The position numbers were made by a program, and so were the translations under genes. The notes under the pieces were generated by a model. The model was not told the DNA's origin, did not search any database, and worked only from the letters and a program-made list of their open reading frames with translations. From Pithys albifrons albifrons (lineage: Eukaryota > Chordata > Aves > Passeriformes > Thamnophilidae), in NCBI RefSeq assembly GCF_047495875.1, contig NC_092497.1:6899513-6963512 (forward strand): DNA of 64,000 bases, read 5' to 3'. Of the stretch, positions 1-12,180 are shown in pieces (positions within the stretch are counted from its first letter, which is position 1; each line of letters opens with the position of its first letter).

Positions 1-3000
1 AAGTTTTGAGCTTGTTGGCACCACACAACTCCTCTAAGCCCACTGGATTCCTGGGTAGTGACCCTGAAACAGCATTCCTGGTTGCAAGGAACATGAACAC
101 CAGGGCATAAGGCAACACTTTTGCTTGGGCCCACATATCTGACAGGTACACTTGTGAGATATTTGCAGGATGCAAAGTGGGCCATGTGCATAGGAAACAT
201 GCTTAGGACTTCTATCTGAGAGCAGTGCTTCAGAGTTCAGACAGTTATTCTGTGTTTAAGCAGAGGCTGATGTTATTAGATGTGAGACTCTGGACTATGT
301 TTACAGTTCCATGTATGATTTGCAAAGGCAGCTGGAAGAAGGCATCAGGAAGTAGAAGAAGAAGGGTCTATATCCATAATAGAAGAGTGTCCTTAAGTCA
401 TGTGTCCTTGGAAATATTACATCGCAGTTTTTCTGTGAGACTTTGTAAGTACCCAGGCATTGCACCACATTCCCTCTGCAGAGGGAATAATGGCAATAGT
501 GGCAGCCTTTTATATTCTTAAAGAAAGGTCAACATATGTCTCTATAAAACTTGAAAACATCCCTTTTGCACTTTCTAATAATCAAATGTGTTGAAAGAAC
601 CAATCGATTCAATGTAAACATTACATGTTCAGCAGTGTATAGTCATGCAGGACAGTGTATAATGAAAAGCTCAAAAATAAAGACTAGACAAAAGTACATC
701 CCTATTAAAAGCATAGATTTATTGACCCATTGATGTGTTTAAAAGGTCTCTGTTCTGAAACTAGGCTATATGTAAATAAGAACAATTGAAAGCAAAGGAC
801 AAATTCACAGGAAGAATTGAAACTATATGAATCACTCAGGCTTTCTGTAGCTGGACTTACAAATTATTTTTAACCTGTGCTTGTTTCTAATCCTGAATTC
901 TTTCAGTATGAGAAAAAAAGACAGTTTCTACAAAAGCAATTCTTATCTAAATTGAAAGACTGTGTTTTAACACTCCTGACTTACTTATTTTTAAATCATA
1001 AACATTTTAAAGGACAGGAATATAAGAATTTATTGCAGCCATTTTTCAAACACTAGGAATAAGAAACAATGCAACATGAATATTTAAAATTAATATTGAA
1101 CAGAACTATACTCATTCCTTTAAATAAAAAAAAAAGTTGAACGAAACTAAACAAACAGTAAAAAACCAAACAAACAAACCAAAAACACCAACAACAATAT
1201 TCTATTCTTATTATTAAACACCTTTTATTTATTCAAGTCCATAAATTTAGTTGCTTTTCTTATGAGGTGGACAGCATACTTTACACTCAACCCTGTAGTC
1301 ATAAAAATAATACCTCAAGTATATAGTTATGTTTTCTATCTCTATTGAGGAAATCATGTAGAATAAAATATCTCTCTATATACATACTTAAGTATATGCT
1401 TATTTTATAACTGACATCAACTCTTCTGTGGACCTCATTGCCTCAAGACAACTTGAGAAGCAAGACTTAAGGAAAAGCTTAGGATGCTGACAAATTATCT
1501 CCAGGAGATCTCTCAGTGTTTGTGGCTCCACCCTGCTTAGAAGTTGACTTTTCCCTTGCTCTGCAAGTCACAGCACTCTGAAGCACTCAGTGAAAGAAAT
1601 ATACACTCTTCCCTGAGGTGTTCCAGATTGGGAGTGTTACTTCTAATTTAAATGAGGCTGCTAGTCTTCCTATGGTGTAACTGAAGTTTAATCATCTGCA
1701 GACTTTTGCCAGTGTTGCTATAGGTCCAGGAGCAGGGAAGGCATGTAGAGGGGAAGATAGCAAGAGACAGTAGTATCTGAAGCCCTGAAGAATTTGCAGA
1801 TTTCATCCTAGAGAGCCCTTAGAAACTGTGTATATTAAGAGACTGTATTAACTTAAATTAAATGGGCCAGGAAGATGGTGGGAATAGAGGTTCCTCAATG
1901 GATTTTAAAAACATAATATTTATTTTGATACTAACTCTTCCATTGAAATTAATGTAGGCTTAGACAGCCAAATATATCTCTAAATCTGACACATACTCTA
2001 AGATGTTTAAATGCAAAAGCTACTTGGATTAGGAAAAAATGCAGTTTAGAAAACACACATGACATTAAAGAGTCACTGATTTCTTACCTTTTTTACTGAA
2101 ACATCAGGTACTGGCTAATGTCAAAGATGGGAGCCTGGATAATTAAGACCAATTTTGTGATATAGACTAATGTCAAGGTTTACATAGCTACAAAGTGTGG
2201 AACCATGGCACATGGACAAACTACTGAAATGTTTCTACATAAATATCAGCAAATGAATTTTGGTCTTCAGGCATGTGAGAGAGACATGATTCCATTTATA
2301 TATAAACAAATTAATTCCTTTCAGTTTGAAATGCTCTACTAACTGCAGAAACAAGTCTTACAGTAAACAGTTTAGGAGAATGTTGGTGAAAAGATAGAAA
2401 GTTTTAAACTCTATCCACTGAAGATGAGCAATGATTTGCTGGTCAGAAACCTGTTCTCTGAGAAAAGAGTGATAGCTTGGGAAAACCAACTTGAACATAA
2501 CATATTTGGGGAGTACCAATTTATCCTGGTGTTTCATTTAGAGTATCTCTCCAATGCCTTGATTCCACTAAATAAAATTTGCAGCAGTCCCAGGAGACAA
2601 AAGACAAAATTGTTGGATCATTTAACTTTTTATTGTAGCCCAAGAGAAAAAAAAAAGAGAAAAAGTGGAGGGAGAATGATAAAAGACATGATGCTGAGTT
2701 ATTATTAAAGTTGTTCAGACGGATTAGCAAGGTACCTCAAATGGAAGGAGGAATGTCTCAAACATAACTCTCAGACAGAACATTTTGGGCAAGATTACAA
2801 ATGTGGAAGAGCATTCAGGTTTAGATTTCTCTCTCCTCTTTTTTTTTTTTTAAATGTACTGTTACCTATAGAGTTAAGAAATTTTAATTTGCTTATCTGT
2901 TGACATCCACCTTTTTGCTCATCAAACAAACATCATGTACTATCAATAATATCACTGGAGTTATATCAGATTAATCAGCTGTCCACAAAGTACTTCATAT

Positions 3001-3771
3001 TTAGGCAAAGCAGAACCTTTGGAAAAGGCAAAATCATTTTTTTCTGAGAGTCCTCTCAAGCAGAATTGAAATAAAAAAGCTTCCGGGATTATTTTGCATG
3101 TTAGCTGTTAATGTACTTTCTTTAGCAGTCACAGAAACTCAATCTAACCCAAGTAAATACCCCTATCCTTACATAACACATCATTTTCTTACAAAAATTT
3201 GGAGTAATGTAAAATTTTTAATAACGCAAAGAACTTAAAATACATCAAATTATTCTGTTAATGCATGCATAAGGTCAGAGTCACATGACCAGTCCTTACA
3301 AGGTGAATCATCTTTGTGCAATACCTAATAAAGTAGGGTATAAGGTCAAACTTACTGGTAACAGAAAGATTAAAATCTGTAGGAAGAGAAAGCCAAACAA
3401 ATATTTTGATTAGAAAAACTGAGAAAAGGGAAAGAGAAGAAGTTTTTGAGCATATGAGGTCTGGAAAAGAAGGATACTGATTGGTGTTATAAAGTTCATT
3501 TCTTTTTCTACAAATCTTTGACTACCACAAGAACAATACCATTAATCCTAAACATGTTGCAGTATATTTAATACTGATAGTCATGGTGATAGTCCCATGT
3601 TGCTTTTAAAGAAAATTATCAAGAAAGTAACTGTTTTGCTGTAAAAATGCATAAAGAAACTTCCGCTAAAATCAGTTAACTTTGTTGTGCCTCTTACAAA
3701 ATAACTCATCAGACTCTGGCCCAAAATATCAGGCAAAAATGCCTCTTCAAAGAATCTTGCTGGTGCTGGTT
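1..3771. other. AT-rich noncoding DNA, no gene recognised
   Basis: No open frame longer than about 100 codons, no splice-framed exon and no recognisable transposon was found. The stretch holds short homopolymers and A/C-rich tracts (A-run near 1,127-1,135, CAAA-like tract near 1,142-1,195, T-run near 2,838-2,851). Small open frames here lack family features and look like chance. Old decayed repeats below visual recognition cannot be excluded. Confidence 0.6.
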
Positions 3772-3791
3772 TCATAGAATCATAGAATCAA
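3772..3791 (-). repeat. CR1 3'-terminal ATTCTATGAT-type repeat, copy A
   Basis: The plus strand reads two imperfect TCATAGAA units directly before the CR1 tail. CR1 elements end in a short octamer-like microsatellite rather than poly(A), and this fixes the 3' boundary of copy A. Confidence 0.85.
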
Positions 3792-6616
3792 TTGGGTTGG
3801 AAAAGACCTCCGATATCATCAGGTCCAACCCTTGGTTCAACTCTAGTCCATCCACGGCCAATCTCAGTTTAAAAATCTCTAGGGATGGTGAATCCACCAC
3901 CTCTCTGGGCAGACCATTCCAATGCCTGATTACTCTCTCTGGAAAGAATTTTTTTCTGATATCCAACTTAAATTTCCCCTGGCAGAGCTTAAGCCTGTGC
4001 CCCTTTGTCCTATTGCTGAGTGCCTGGGAGAAAAGACCGGCCCCCACCTGGCTAGAACTTCCCTTCAGGAAGTTATAGACAGTGATGAGGTCACCTCTGA
4101 GCCTCCTCTTCTCCAGGCTAAACATCCCCAGCTCCCTCAGCCTCTCCCCATAGGACCTATGCTTCAGTCCCTTCACCAGCCTTCTTGCTCTTCTCTGGAC
4201 CCACTCCAGCACCTGAATATCCTTTCTGAACTGAGGGGCCCAGAACTGAACACAGTACTCAAAGTGTGGCCTCACCAACGCAGAGTACAGGGGAAGGATC
4301 ACTGCCCTGGTCCTGCTGGCCACGCTATTTTTGATCCAGGACAGGATCTCATTGGCCTTCTTGGCCACCTGGGCACAACGTTGGCTCATGCTGAGCTTCC
4401 TGTCAATCAGTCCCCCCAGGTCCCTTTCTGCCTGGCTGCTCTCCAGCCACTCTGTGCCCAGCCTTTGGCGCTGCAGGGGGTTGTTGCGGCCAAAGTGCAG
4501 GTCCCGGCACTTGGCCTTATTGAACTTCATCCCATTGGAATCAGCCCATCTCTCAAGTCTATCCAGATCCCTCTGCAGACCCCTCCTGCCTTCCAGCAGG
4601 TCGACACTCCCTCCCAACTTGGTGCCATCAGCAAATTTGCTGATGATGGACTCCATCCCCTCATCTAAATCATCAATAAAGATGTTAAAGAGGACTGGAC
4701 CCAACACTGACCCCTGGGGAACACCACTGGTGACTGGCCGCCAGCTGGATGCGGCTCCATTCACCAGCACTCTCTGTGCCCGACCCTCCAGCCAGCTCTT
4801 AATCCAGGAGAGGGTACACTTGTCTAGCCCATGGGCTACCAGCTTTTCCAGGAGTATATTATGGGAGACAGTGTCAAAGGCCTTGCTGAAGTCCAGATAG
4901 ACCACATCCACAGCCTTCCCCTCATCCACCAGGTGGGTCACCTGATCGTAAAAAGAGATCAGGTTGGTCAGACAGGACCTGCCCCTCTTAAACCCATGCT
5001 GGCTGGGTCTAATCCCTTGTCCACCCTGAAGGTGCTGTGTGATTGCATTCAGGATGAACTGCTCCATAACCCTGCCAGGCATTGAGATCAGGCTGACAGG
5101 CCTGTAGTTGCCAGGGTCAGCATTGCAGCCCTTTTTGTGGATTGGGGAGACGTTTGCCAACCTCCAATCATCTCGGACCTCCCCAGAGAGCCAGGACTGT
5201 TGGAAGATGATGGAGAGCGGTTTGGCAAGCTCTTCTGCCAGCTCCCTCATCACCCTGGAATGGGTCTCGTCTGGTCCCATACACTTGTGAAGATCCAGCT
5301 GGCTCGGTAAAGTCACTAACTATATCCTTCTGGAATACAGGAGGGCTATTCAGCTCCCTCTCCCTGTCTACCAGCTCCAGAGGCCAGTTGTCCTGAGGCC
5401 ACCTGTCTTACTGTTAAAAACCGAGGCAAAGTAGGTGTTAAGTACCTCAGCCTTCTCCTCATCTTTGTAACTATATTTCCCTTCAAGTCCAACAGAGAAT
5501 GGAGGTTTTCCTTGCCCCTCCTTTTGTTATTAATGTATTTATAGAAGGACTTTTTGTTATCCCTAACTGAATTAGCCAAATTTACTTCAAATTAAACTTT
5601 TCTTTCCCTAATTTTTTTCCTGCATGACCTAGCTCTATCTGTAAATTCTTCATAAGTAGCCAGCCCTTTTTCCACAGTCTGTAAACTTTCTTTTTATCCC
5701 TGATTTCTTGCAGAATCTCCCTATTTAACCAAGCCAGCCGTGTTCCCCGCTGGCTGGCCTTTTGGCACACTGGTATAGCCTGTTGCTGTGCACTCAAAAT
5801 TTCCTGCTTGAAACCTGTCCAATCCTCCTGGACCCCCTTGATTTTAAGGGTTGTTTCCCAGGGTATACTCTGAACCAGTTTTTTGAATAGGTCAAAATCT
5901 GCCCTCTGGAAGTCCAGTGTAGAGGTTTTAATGATGGATCTCCTTACATCCCTCAGGATTGAACATTCTATTATTTCATGGTCACTATGCCCCAGGCACC
6001 CTCCAACCACTCCATCATCTACCAGGCCCTCTCTGTTTGTAAACAGTAGGTCTAGTGAGGCCTTACCCCTGGTAGGCTCATTTACCACTTGATGAAGGAA
6101 ATTGTCCTCTATACACTCCAGGAACCTCCTAGACTGCCTCTTCTCTGCAGTATAAAGCTCCCAGCAGATATCTGGCAGGTTAAAGTTACCCACAAGAACA
6201 AGGGCTGCAGATTTTGAGACATCTGCCAGCTGCTTGTAGAAGAATTCATCTCCTTCATCATCGTGATTGGGCGGTCTGTAACAGACACCCACAAGGTTGT
6301 CAGCCTTGTTGGCCTTCCCCCAGATTCTGGTCCACAGGCACTCAACCTTATCACTGCTGACCTCAAGTTCAACAGAGTCAAGAGACTCTCTAACATATAA
6401 AGCCACCCCTCCACCTCTCCTACCCTGTCTGTCCTTTCTGACGAACTTGTAGCCCCCCATAGCAGCACTCCAGTCGTCTGAGTCATCCCACCATGTTTCT
6501 GTGACAGCAACTATGTCATAGTTTTCCTTCTGCGCTATGGCTTCCAGTTCTTCTTGCTTGTTTCCCATACTGCGTGCACTGGTGTACATGCACTTCAGCT
6601 GGGCCATTGATTTCAT
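3772..6616 (-). pseudogene. CR1 ORF2 endonuclease-reverse transcriptase, frameshifted, copy A
   Basis: ORF2 begins about 70 bp after ORF1 at an ATG (6,616). The APE-type endonuclease occupies about 6,616-5,670: TETWWD holds the catalytic Glu, and the SDH motif (GHSDHEIIE) is intact, but the expected GDFN motif reads GNFN (codon 6,185-6,187). The reverse transcriptase runs as one 514-codon frame from about 5,310: [14 protein letters not shown] (motif A), [11 protein letters not shown] (motif B) and FADG in place of the FADD catalytic box (Gly codon 4,624-4,626). Three single-base shifts separate the parts, near 5,668 and 5,465 (A-runs) and 5,309. A small deletion near 3,855 removes the usual stop, so the frame reads through the 3' tail into the terminal repeat. 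Not functional as a single protein. Confidence 0.92.
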
Positions 6617-6686
6617 TCTCAACTCGGGCTCTATGCCCTTAGGCTTATCTCTGGAGAACGCAGTTTCAGACTCTTCCCCTTCAAAC

Positions 6687-7873
6687 CTATTTTAAAGCCC
6701 TCCTAACCAACCCTGCCAACTTATGGGCTGCAGTCCTTTTGCCCTGCTTAGATAAATGAAGCCCATCTGGTTTGAGGAGACTTGGCAACGTGAAGTTGGC
6801 CCCATGATCAAAAAACCAAAATTTTGACAATAGCACCATTCCCTAAGCTACCAATTGGTAAGCTGGGCTTTCCTAAACCTCTCCTCATTTATCTCCTCAT
6901 TCATCCCAAATAGCACAGAAACTGAGACCATTACTAGCTGTGATCCTGTCCCATGAAGTGATCAGATCAGTGCCTTAAAATCTTTTTTAATTACCCTGGT
7001 ACTCCTTTTATTGGTGTCATCACTTCCAACCTGGACAACCAACAGCAAGTAATAGTCTGAGGGTTGAATAGGCTTAGGAAGTCTCTTAGTAATAACCCTC
7101 ACCCTGGTCCTGGGAAGGCAGCAAACTTCCCTGTGGGATGGGTCTGGCCAACATAGAGGGCCCTCAGTTCCCCTCAAAAGGGAGTCACCAATTACAACAA
7201 CCCTTCTCTTTTTCCTCGTATCTGTAGTTGTAACTTGTCTGGTAGACTGGGGGTAACCAGATCTTGTAGACAGATCTTCCTCCTGACTGTCCTCCATCAG
7301 ACTTTCTGAGTCCAGGACCATATACCTGTTTTGTAAGGGCACCCTGGCAGGTGAAAGGGGTCGATAGGGGGCGTTTTTGCCTCTACGACCAGGCACCAGT
7401 TTCCATTCGTCCCCATCCATATGGTCCATTCTGTCTGCCTGATGGCAGGAGGGGTTGGGCTTCACCACCTCCTGCTGGGCTTCCTTAGGAGTCGGAAGGG
7501 TGTGACTCCTCCAGTCAATTTCCTATTCCCTCTCCCTTATGTTTCTGAGCCTTTCCACCTCTTCCTTTAGCTCTGCCACCAGACACAGCAAATGGTTCAC
7601 CTGCTCACATCGTATGCAGGTGCTTCTCACACTGTCCTCTGATAGCAATTCCAGGCTCAAACAGTCTGTGCAGCCAGAGGCCTGAGTGGCTGCATCCTTT
7701 TTAGAGGATTCTGTCTGTATTGACACACCTCTACTGGTAACAGGAGCAACAGCTTTCGTCTGTTTGGGAGGTATGACTGCCTTGAGCTGTGGGGAAAGGT
7801 AAAAAAAAAAAAAAACCAAACCACAAACGCAAAAATACGAACTGCCATGCAAACTGCCGTGCCACACCCTCAC
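6687..7873 (-). pseudogene. CR1 ORF1 (esterase-type), broken, copy A
   Basis: ORF1 of CR1 is a nucleic-acid-binding accessory protein with an SGNH/GDSL-type esterase domain. Visible in order: two cysteine pairs (C-x2-C near 7,675 and 7,615) resembling a small zinc-binding unit, a leucine-rich coiled coil (LCLVAELKEEVERLR), then the esterase block with VVVIGDSLLRG (nucleophile Ser) and VQVGSDD where SGNH enzymes have GxND. The C-terminal DGLH block (catalytic Asp and His) lies one frame over, before a stop at 6,687. Damage: in-frame stops near 7,520 and 6,962, and a one-base shift near a T-run at about 6,810. The 5' boundary is only the limit of the open frame; no convincing ATG is present there, and copy B's ATG position is GTG here. 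The family is clear; the exact start is not. Confidence 0.85.
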
Positions 7874-8035
7874 TGATGTGCCATGTCCCTGTGTGCCCGC
7901 TTCTGTTCGCCATGCTCCAGGTCGCTCGTGCTCCCTAGAGATGTTTTTAAAGCCTTCTCAATCTCTTGCTAACGAGCTAGCCACACCTTCAACTCACCTC
8001 TGAGTCACCTGCTGACAGTTGAAGGAGCAGCAAAC

Positions 8036-9669
8036 AAAGTCTGGCAGGAAATGTTTATATGCAAAGCATGACCCCCAAATCTATGTTTACATGATAGAAA
8101 AAAATACTCTGAAGATAATAGATTATGCCTTTTAGAAGAATTTGTGTTACAAAAAGAATGCATTTATGTGGAAATAGGTCTAACATAATACACATCTTCA
8201 AAAGCTGCCTCAAAATGTATTTACCTGGCAAAACAGCTTCTCTGGTCTCCTGAGTAAATAATTAAATGTTTTAAAGTAACTGCACATATACATATTTACC
8301 GATAGACTGGAACAAATACAGCCAATATTTTTTATCATGCCTGGAATACATAAAAACTATTTCTGCAATGACATGAGCCAGTATGGTCCTTATAATTTTG
8401 TAAACTTTTCCCAAGGGACCCCCTTCAAATCTGAGGCACAGACATTTTCAGAAAACAATGAAAAAACTCATTAAAAAAAATCCCAAACAAAAAACAACAA
8501 CAAACCTCAAAAAGCTTTCTGAATACAAGATTATTTTTGATGGCGATTTTGATATCTTGAGTTTTGGCAATAACAATGGCAAATTCAGAATTGTCAAAAT
8601 ATTCCAGTCTTACACCCTGAAATGAAAATTCTCATATCCATCACTGATATACATTTTCTGCCATGTATAGATATTTTCTCAGTTTGATATTTTAACCTAG
8701 TTGTTTTTCAGTCCGAGAGGAGAGTAAGAACATAGACAGGGAAAATAAGATGGAAAGTCTTTTTATAGCTTGTGACATTTCTGGATAGCTTAAAAATGAG
8801 GAGTGGAATTCAAACCCCATGGCCACAGCATTACAAAGGAACTGACCTGGGTCATCTCCATTCTGAACATGCAAAGGCAATTACATAAAAACACATCTAT
8901 ACATGTGAAATGTATGAGAGCGGTCCATGCAACAGCGGGAGCCAGTAAGGACATGCAGATCCATGGCTGCTTGGTGTTCATCAACAGCTGTTCTCTGTAG
9001 ACACTGAGCTAGAAAATGTCATCTTTTATACATCTGCATCCTTCATTCTGAAGATTCCAGTGAAAAACAGAAGTGGAACAAATCAGTGTTATGCAAGCAA
9101 GCAACATAGAAGGTATTTCCAGTTCTAATGATTTGGTCTAAGGTCTGGTATCACACCTAATTTTCCAGCAGCCAGTATAAAGTATAATTAGAAAAATAGA
9201 ATAAATTTCAATCACTACCAATTCAGTCTGTTTTGTTTCCTGCATTTGTATCACTCTTTCAATAGTTTTTTGCCCATAAAAGTGGTTCTCCACATATAAA
9301 AGGAGTTCTCTGTTGTAACTATCAGGAAAAGCTTTCCTTTTTATGGAGCAGTAGAGGTATAGTGAGTTTTACATAAGGAATGGAGAGGGACTTTCGAGAT
9401 AAAATTTGGCTTTCCACCATTTTTTAAACCTATACAGAAATTCACATGATTAATTGTAGATGTCTACAATGTAGATATCACCTTAGGGGCAGTGGGCATT
9501 TCTAGGATGCAATTCATCTTACATCAAAGTAGATATCTAAAAGAGATCAGATGAATTACGACCTGGAAATGTTTATTGTTCTTCACCAAGTATAATGGAA
9601 GATGAGTGAGTAGCTAAAATACAGATTTCTATAACATTGATGTTTACATTTAGCTGCAAGTGTGCCTAC
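8036..9669. other. Noncoding DNA, possible additional exon or conserved block near 8.8-9.0 kb
   Basis: No transposon recognised. Around 8,760-9,000 base composition is more even than in the flanks and frames on both strands stay open for about 60 codons. On the minus strand 8,847-8,994 is bounded by an AG (TCTACAG) and a GT (CCCAGGTCAGT). Joined to the candidate exon at 9,670-9,760 it would give a stop after about 28 codons, so a coding role is doubtful. It could equally be a conserved noncoding element. Confidence 0.35.
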
Positions 9670-9760
9670 CTGTCTCTCTCCTGGCCTGTGCAGAAGCAGG
9701 CGCAATCACTACAGCTCCATCCATCAGACTGCTATGACTCATGTTGAACTGGAATTTGGC
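9670..9760 (-). CDS. Candidate coding or start-codon exon of an unidentified gene
   Basis: On the minus strand a 91-bp block is bounded by a good acceptor (pyrimidine tract ending TTTTTTCAG) and donor (GACAG followed by GTAGGC). Only one of the three frames is open through it. That frame contains an ATG at 9,742-9,740 in favourable context (A at -3), starting MSHSSLMDG and continuing 24 codons to a phase-1 donor. I do not recognise the protein. A second splice-framed block lies about 460 bp upstream at 10,223-10,290 and would supply 5' untranslated sequence. Alternatives are a long noncoding RNA exon or chance splice-like sites. The evidence is splice signals plus a short open frame only, so this is tentative. 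Confidence 0.35.
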
Positions 9761-10222
9761 CTGAAAAAAGGTCATAACAAAGTCATAGCAAATACAGTTT
9801 TCAGTCCTGTCACCTTTTCATCTTAGAGGTATTCACACTGCTCTACATAGCATGTACAAGTAAGCCTTTTTGTTTACTCAGAAAAGCATCAAGTTATTAA
9901 ATCTGAAAAAGATGGCAAATAGATGCAAGGGATTAATTCCAAACACATCTGAAAGCCATTAACAATACTATCTCAGCTTCTCTCTCAAACCTCAAGACAA
10001 GATTATAATTCTTGAAGCAGTCACTGACTTTTTAGAAACAAAAACCGACTTATACATGTTCTCAGATGAGATGTCTCAAGTGTTCTTTTCACAAAGCATG
10101 AGATGATACAATGTTTTACTACATGTGATCTAAATATCTGGCCTTCTTTATGGAAAAATCAAAACTACCTTTAGCAATGGCATGTCTCTAAGTGTACTAA
10201 GGACACCAGAATACACATTCAC

Positions 10223-10290
10223 CTGCAGGGTATGGCACCAGCTTCCATTGGTTCATCCCTCTTCAACAACATGTCAGGAACTTTTCAAAC
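10223..10290 (-). other. Candidate noncoding upstream exon
   Basis: This 68-bp minus-strand block has a strong acceptor (TATATTTTCTCCTTAG) and a consensus donor (CTGCAG then GTGAATG). All three frames contain stops from the acceptor side. Internal ATGs (for example the one starting MLLKRDEP) do not stay open when joined to the next candidate exon. If real it is best read as 5' untranslated sequence or a noncoding RNA exon, paired with 9,670-9,760 across an intron of about 460 bp. Confidence 0.33.
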
Positions 10291-10961
10291 CTAAGGAGAA
10301 AATATAAATGAAGAAACAGTACTTTTAAGGAGCTTTGTTCTTCCTGAACATTTCAATTCCACGAGACAGCTGGGATATATGAAGCAGTTGTTGATAAGGT
10401 CTGGTGATACAGAGCTCAAAAGAAAGTAATGATTGAAATTCTTGAAGAAGAAGATTTCACTCAGTTATCTGCTTTACCCTTTACATTCCATTCCTTAAAC
10501 AGAAACTCTTATATATGCATGGTTTCTTAGATGTTCATAGAAAAAGAAGACTTGAATCATGAACAGACACAGACTATGAGAGTGCTTTAACCTTACAAAT
10601 GTTTCCTTGATATGAGAAAGAACTGACCTAGCTTGTTTAATTATAGGAGGGAGTTTGTAGCTGAGAGAGGCCTCCAGCAGCCCAGAGTCAGATTCTATCT
10701 CTGAGATGAAGAGCTCTCTCCATACTGTCTGTTAAGCATGGCAGTTTTGAGTGCCTCATTCTTGCCCATATGTGTCCTCAAGAGCCTGTGATGATCTCAG
10801 ACATTGGGTTGCCTTCACACGTTGTAGCAATGACCTGCATGTTGCTATGTCAGGAATAGACCTCATTTGTAGGTTGGACACTACCTCTCCTCTTGTTTTA
10901 GTCAGCTTCTCAAACTGGTGACAGTAGCTCTTACCTTTCTTATAGGAGTGGTGAAAATAAG

Positions 10962-12012
10962 TGTGGGGTGATGAGCTGATAAGGCCTGATGGGTTGAGGA
11001 AGACACCTCAGGCCCCTCTGGGGGGTGGTCCCCGAAGAAGCAAACTGATAAGATTAACAAAGGATGGAGTGTTAAAACATAGCACTGCCTTCTTTTGCCA
11101 TATCTTCAAGGGCCCACCTCACCTCAGGGCATCTGCATCACCTCCCTCAACAGATTGACTATCAGTCACACAAAGGCCTGGAGAATTTAAAAAAAAAAGA
11201 TATAAAAGAAGTGCAGTTTAACTGCAACTTGGGGAAAAAAACTTTCCACCTCTGGGAGGGCAACCTGAGAGCTGCCCTGTCTCCCCCATTCCATCAATAT
11301 TGCAGGGGTAAGCCACAGAATTCTTACTTTACTTTTCTTATACTTTATTAGTTTTAATTTAATATAGCTCACTGGGTGTATGCTTGTTAATGGGAAGTGG
11401 CTATATTTTTCCTGTTGCTTTTCTTTTGGGTTATTGAGTGTATTTACTAGTGGTGTTAAACTGTTGTGTTTCTGTTTAGTAATCTTCTGTTAGTTAAGTT
11501 TGCTTTGGGAGTGGTTATACTGCTGGGGTGGCCCTTGAAATGTGTGTTGTGCCGATGTCTTTCGGGAGGGTATTTTGTGCAATCCTGTAGCTAAATGTTA
11601 TCACCAACTAGGTAACCCATATTAGTTATTGTCACATATTTGTATTAATAAATGTTATTTCGGGAGCTATCGTGAGAAAGGTTCTTTTCTCTTGTTGCTA
11701 TTATTTGTGGCCCTCATAGGGGAGTCAAAATCTTTCCAGCCTGTGTTGTGTCCAGGGTTCGGTGGGCAGTGCTGGGTTCATAAAGTTCTGATTACTTCAA
11801 GGATGCTTATAGCTATAATTTCTCCCTGGATGAAGTGTGGCTTCATATCAGAAGTCAGAACCCCTTTCAACCTGTGTGCTGTCAGTTAAAAGGCAGTGTT
11901 GGGATACACAAGGACTTGATTGTCTAGAAGCTCTTACAGCTAATAATTTAATTAATACAGTTAAGACTGGAAATCTTTGTATTTCTGTCTTCCTCCTCCC
12001 TTTTACGTGACA
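10962..12012 (+). mobile_element. LTR-like element (probable solo retroviral LTR)
   Basis: The region starts TGTGGGG and can be closed at GTGACA (12,012). The flanking pentamer ATAAG is present on both sides (10,957-10,961 and 12,013-12,017), as expected for a 5-bp target duplication. Inside, a TATA box (TATAAAAG, 11,201) precedes an AATAAA (11,647-11,652) by about 450 bp, and the stretch between is T/G-rich as in U3-R-U5 layouts. The 3' portion carries a ~130-bp degenerate tandem duplication. At about 1.05 kb this is long for an LTR; the right boundary may be wrong. No internal retroviral genes are present. Assignment to an ERV class is not possible by eye. Confidence 0.5.
11706..11949 (+). 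repeat. Degenerate ~130-bp tandem duplication
   Basis: Two copies begin at 11,706 (TGTGGCCCTCATAGG) and 11,836 (TGTGGCTTCATATCAG). They stay alignable through GGAGTCAAAA/GAAGTCAGAA, CCTGTGTTGTG/CCTGTGTGCTG, GGCAGTGCTGGG/GGCAGTGTTGGG and ATAGCTATAATTT/ACAGCTAATAATTT. The period is 129-130 bp throughout, with substantial divergence, so the duplication is old. Confidence 0.7.
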
Positions 12013-12180
12013 ATAAGTATAAAAAAACTACAGTTACAGTGTCTTCCTGATTAAGCTGTTATGGACTAAGTTCTCATTTCACTTACCCTGGTGTAAAGCA
12101 AGAATAAATTACTGCCACTTTAGTTTGTATATGTTGTCATAGGAAAATTAGTTTGGGAATCTTTATTTTAAATTCCAGCT

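Larger units (their letters stand above)
3772..8035 (-). mobile_element. CR1 LINE, near full length (copy A)
   Basis: A chicken-repeat-1 family non-LTR retrotransposon on the minus strand. The 3' end (low coordinate) shows the CR1 signature: tandem ATTCTATGAT-type units followed inward by the conserved tail that reads, on the plus strand, GGTTGGAAAAGACCTC. Moving 5', it contains reverse transcriptase, endonuclease and ORF1 regions. Its 5' leader matches that of copy B at 52,711 (shared GGTGACTCAGAGGTG-like start and GAGGGTGTGGCA motif), so the insertion is close to full length (about 4.26 kb). CR1 normally inserts without clear target duplications and none was seen. Both ORFs are disrupted, so it is not autonomous. 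Compared with copy B it lacks about 20 bp just before the normal ORF2 stop and has a shorter T tract before ORF1. Confidence 0.95.

Noticed and set aside
3922..5290. Plus-strand open frames of up to 248 codons inside copy A
   Set aside because: They are antisense shadows of the CR1 reverse transcriptase; similar antisense frames recur at the same places in copies B and C because the underlying sequence is the same.
8712..8945. Plus-strand exon between TTTTTCAG and GTAAGG
   Set aside because: All frames carry stops and the minus strand shows equally good signals in the same place; support was too weak to list.
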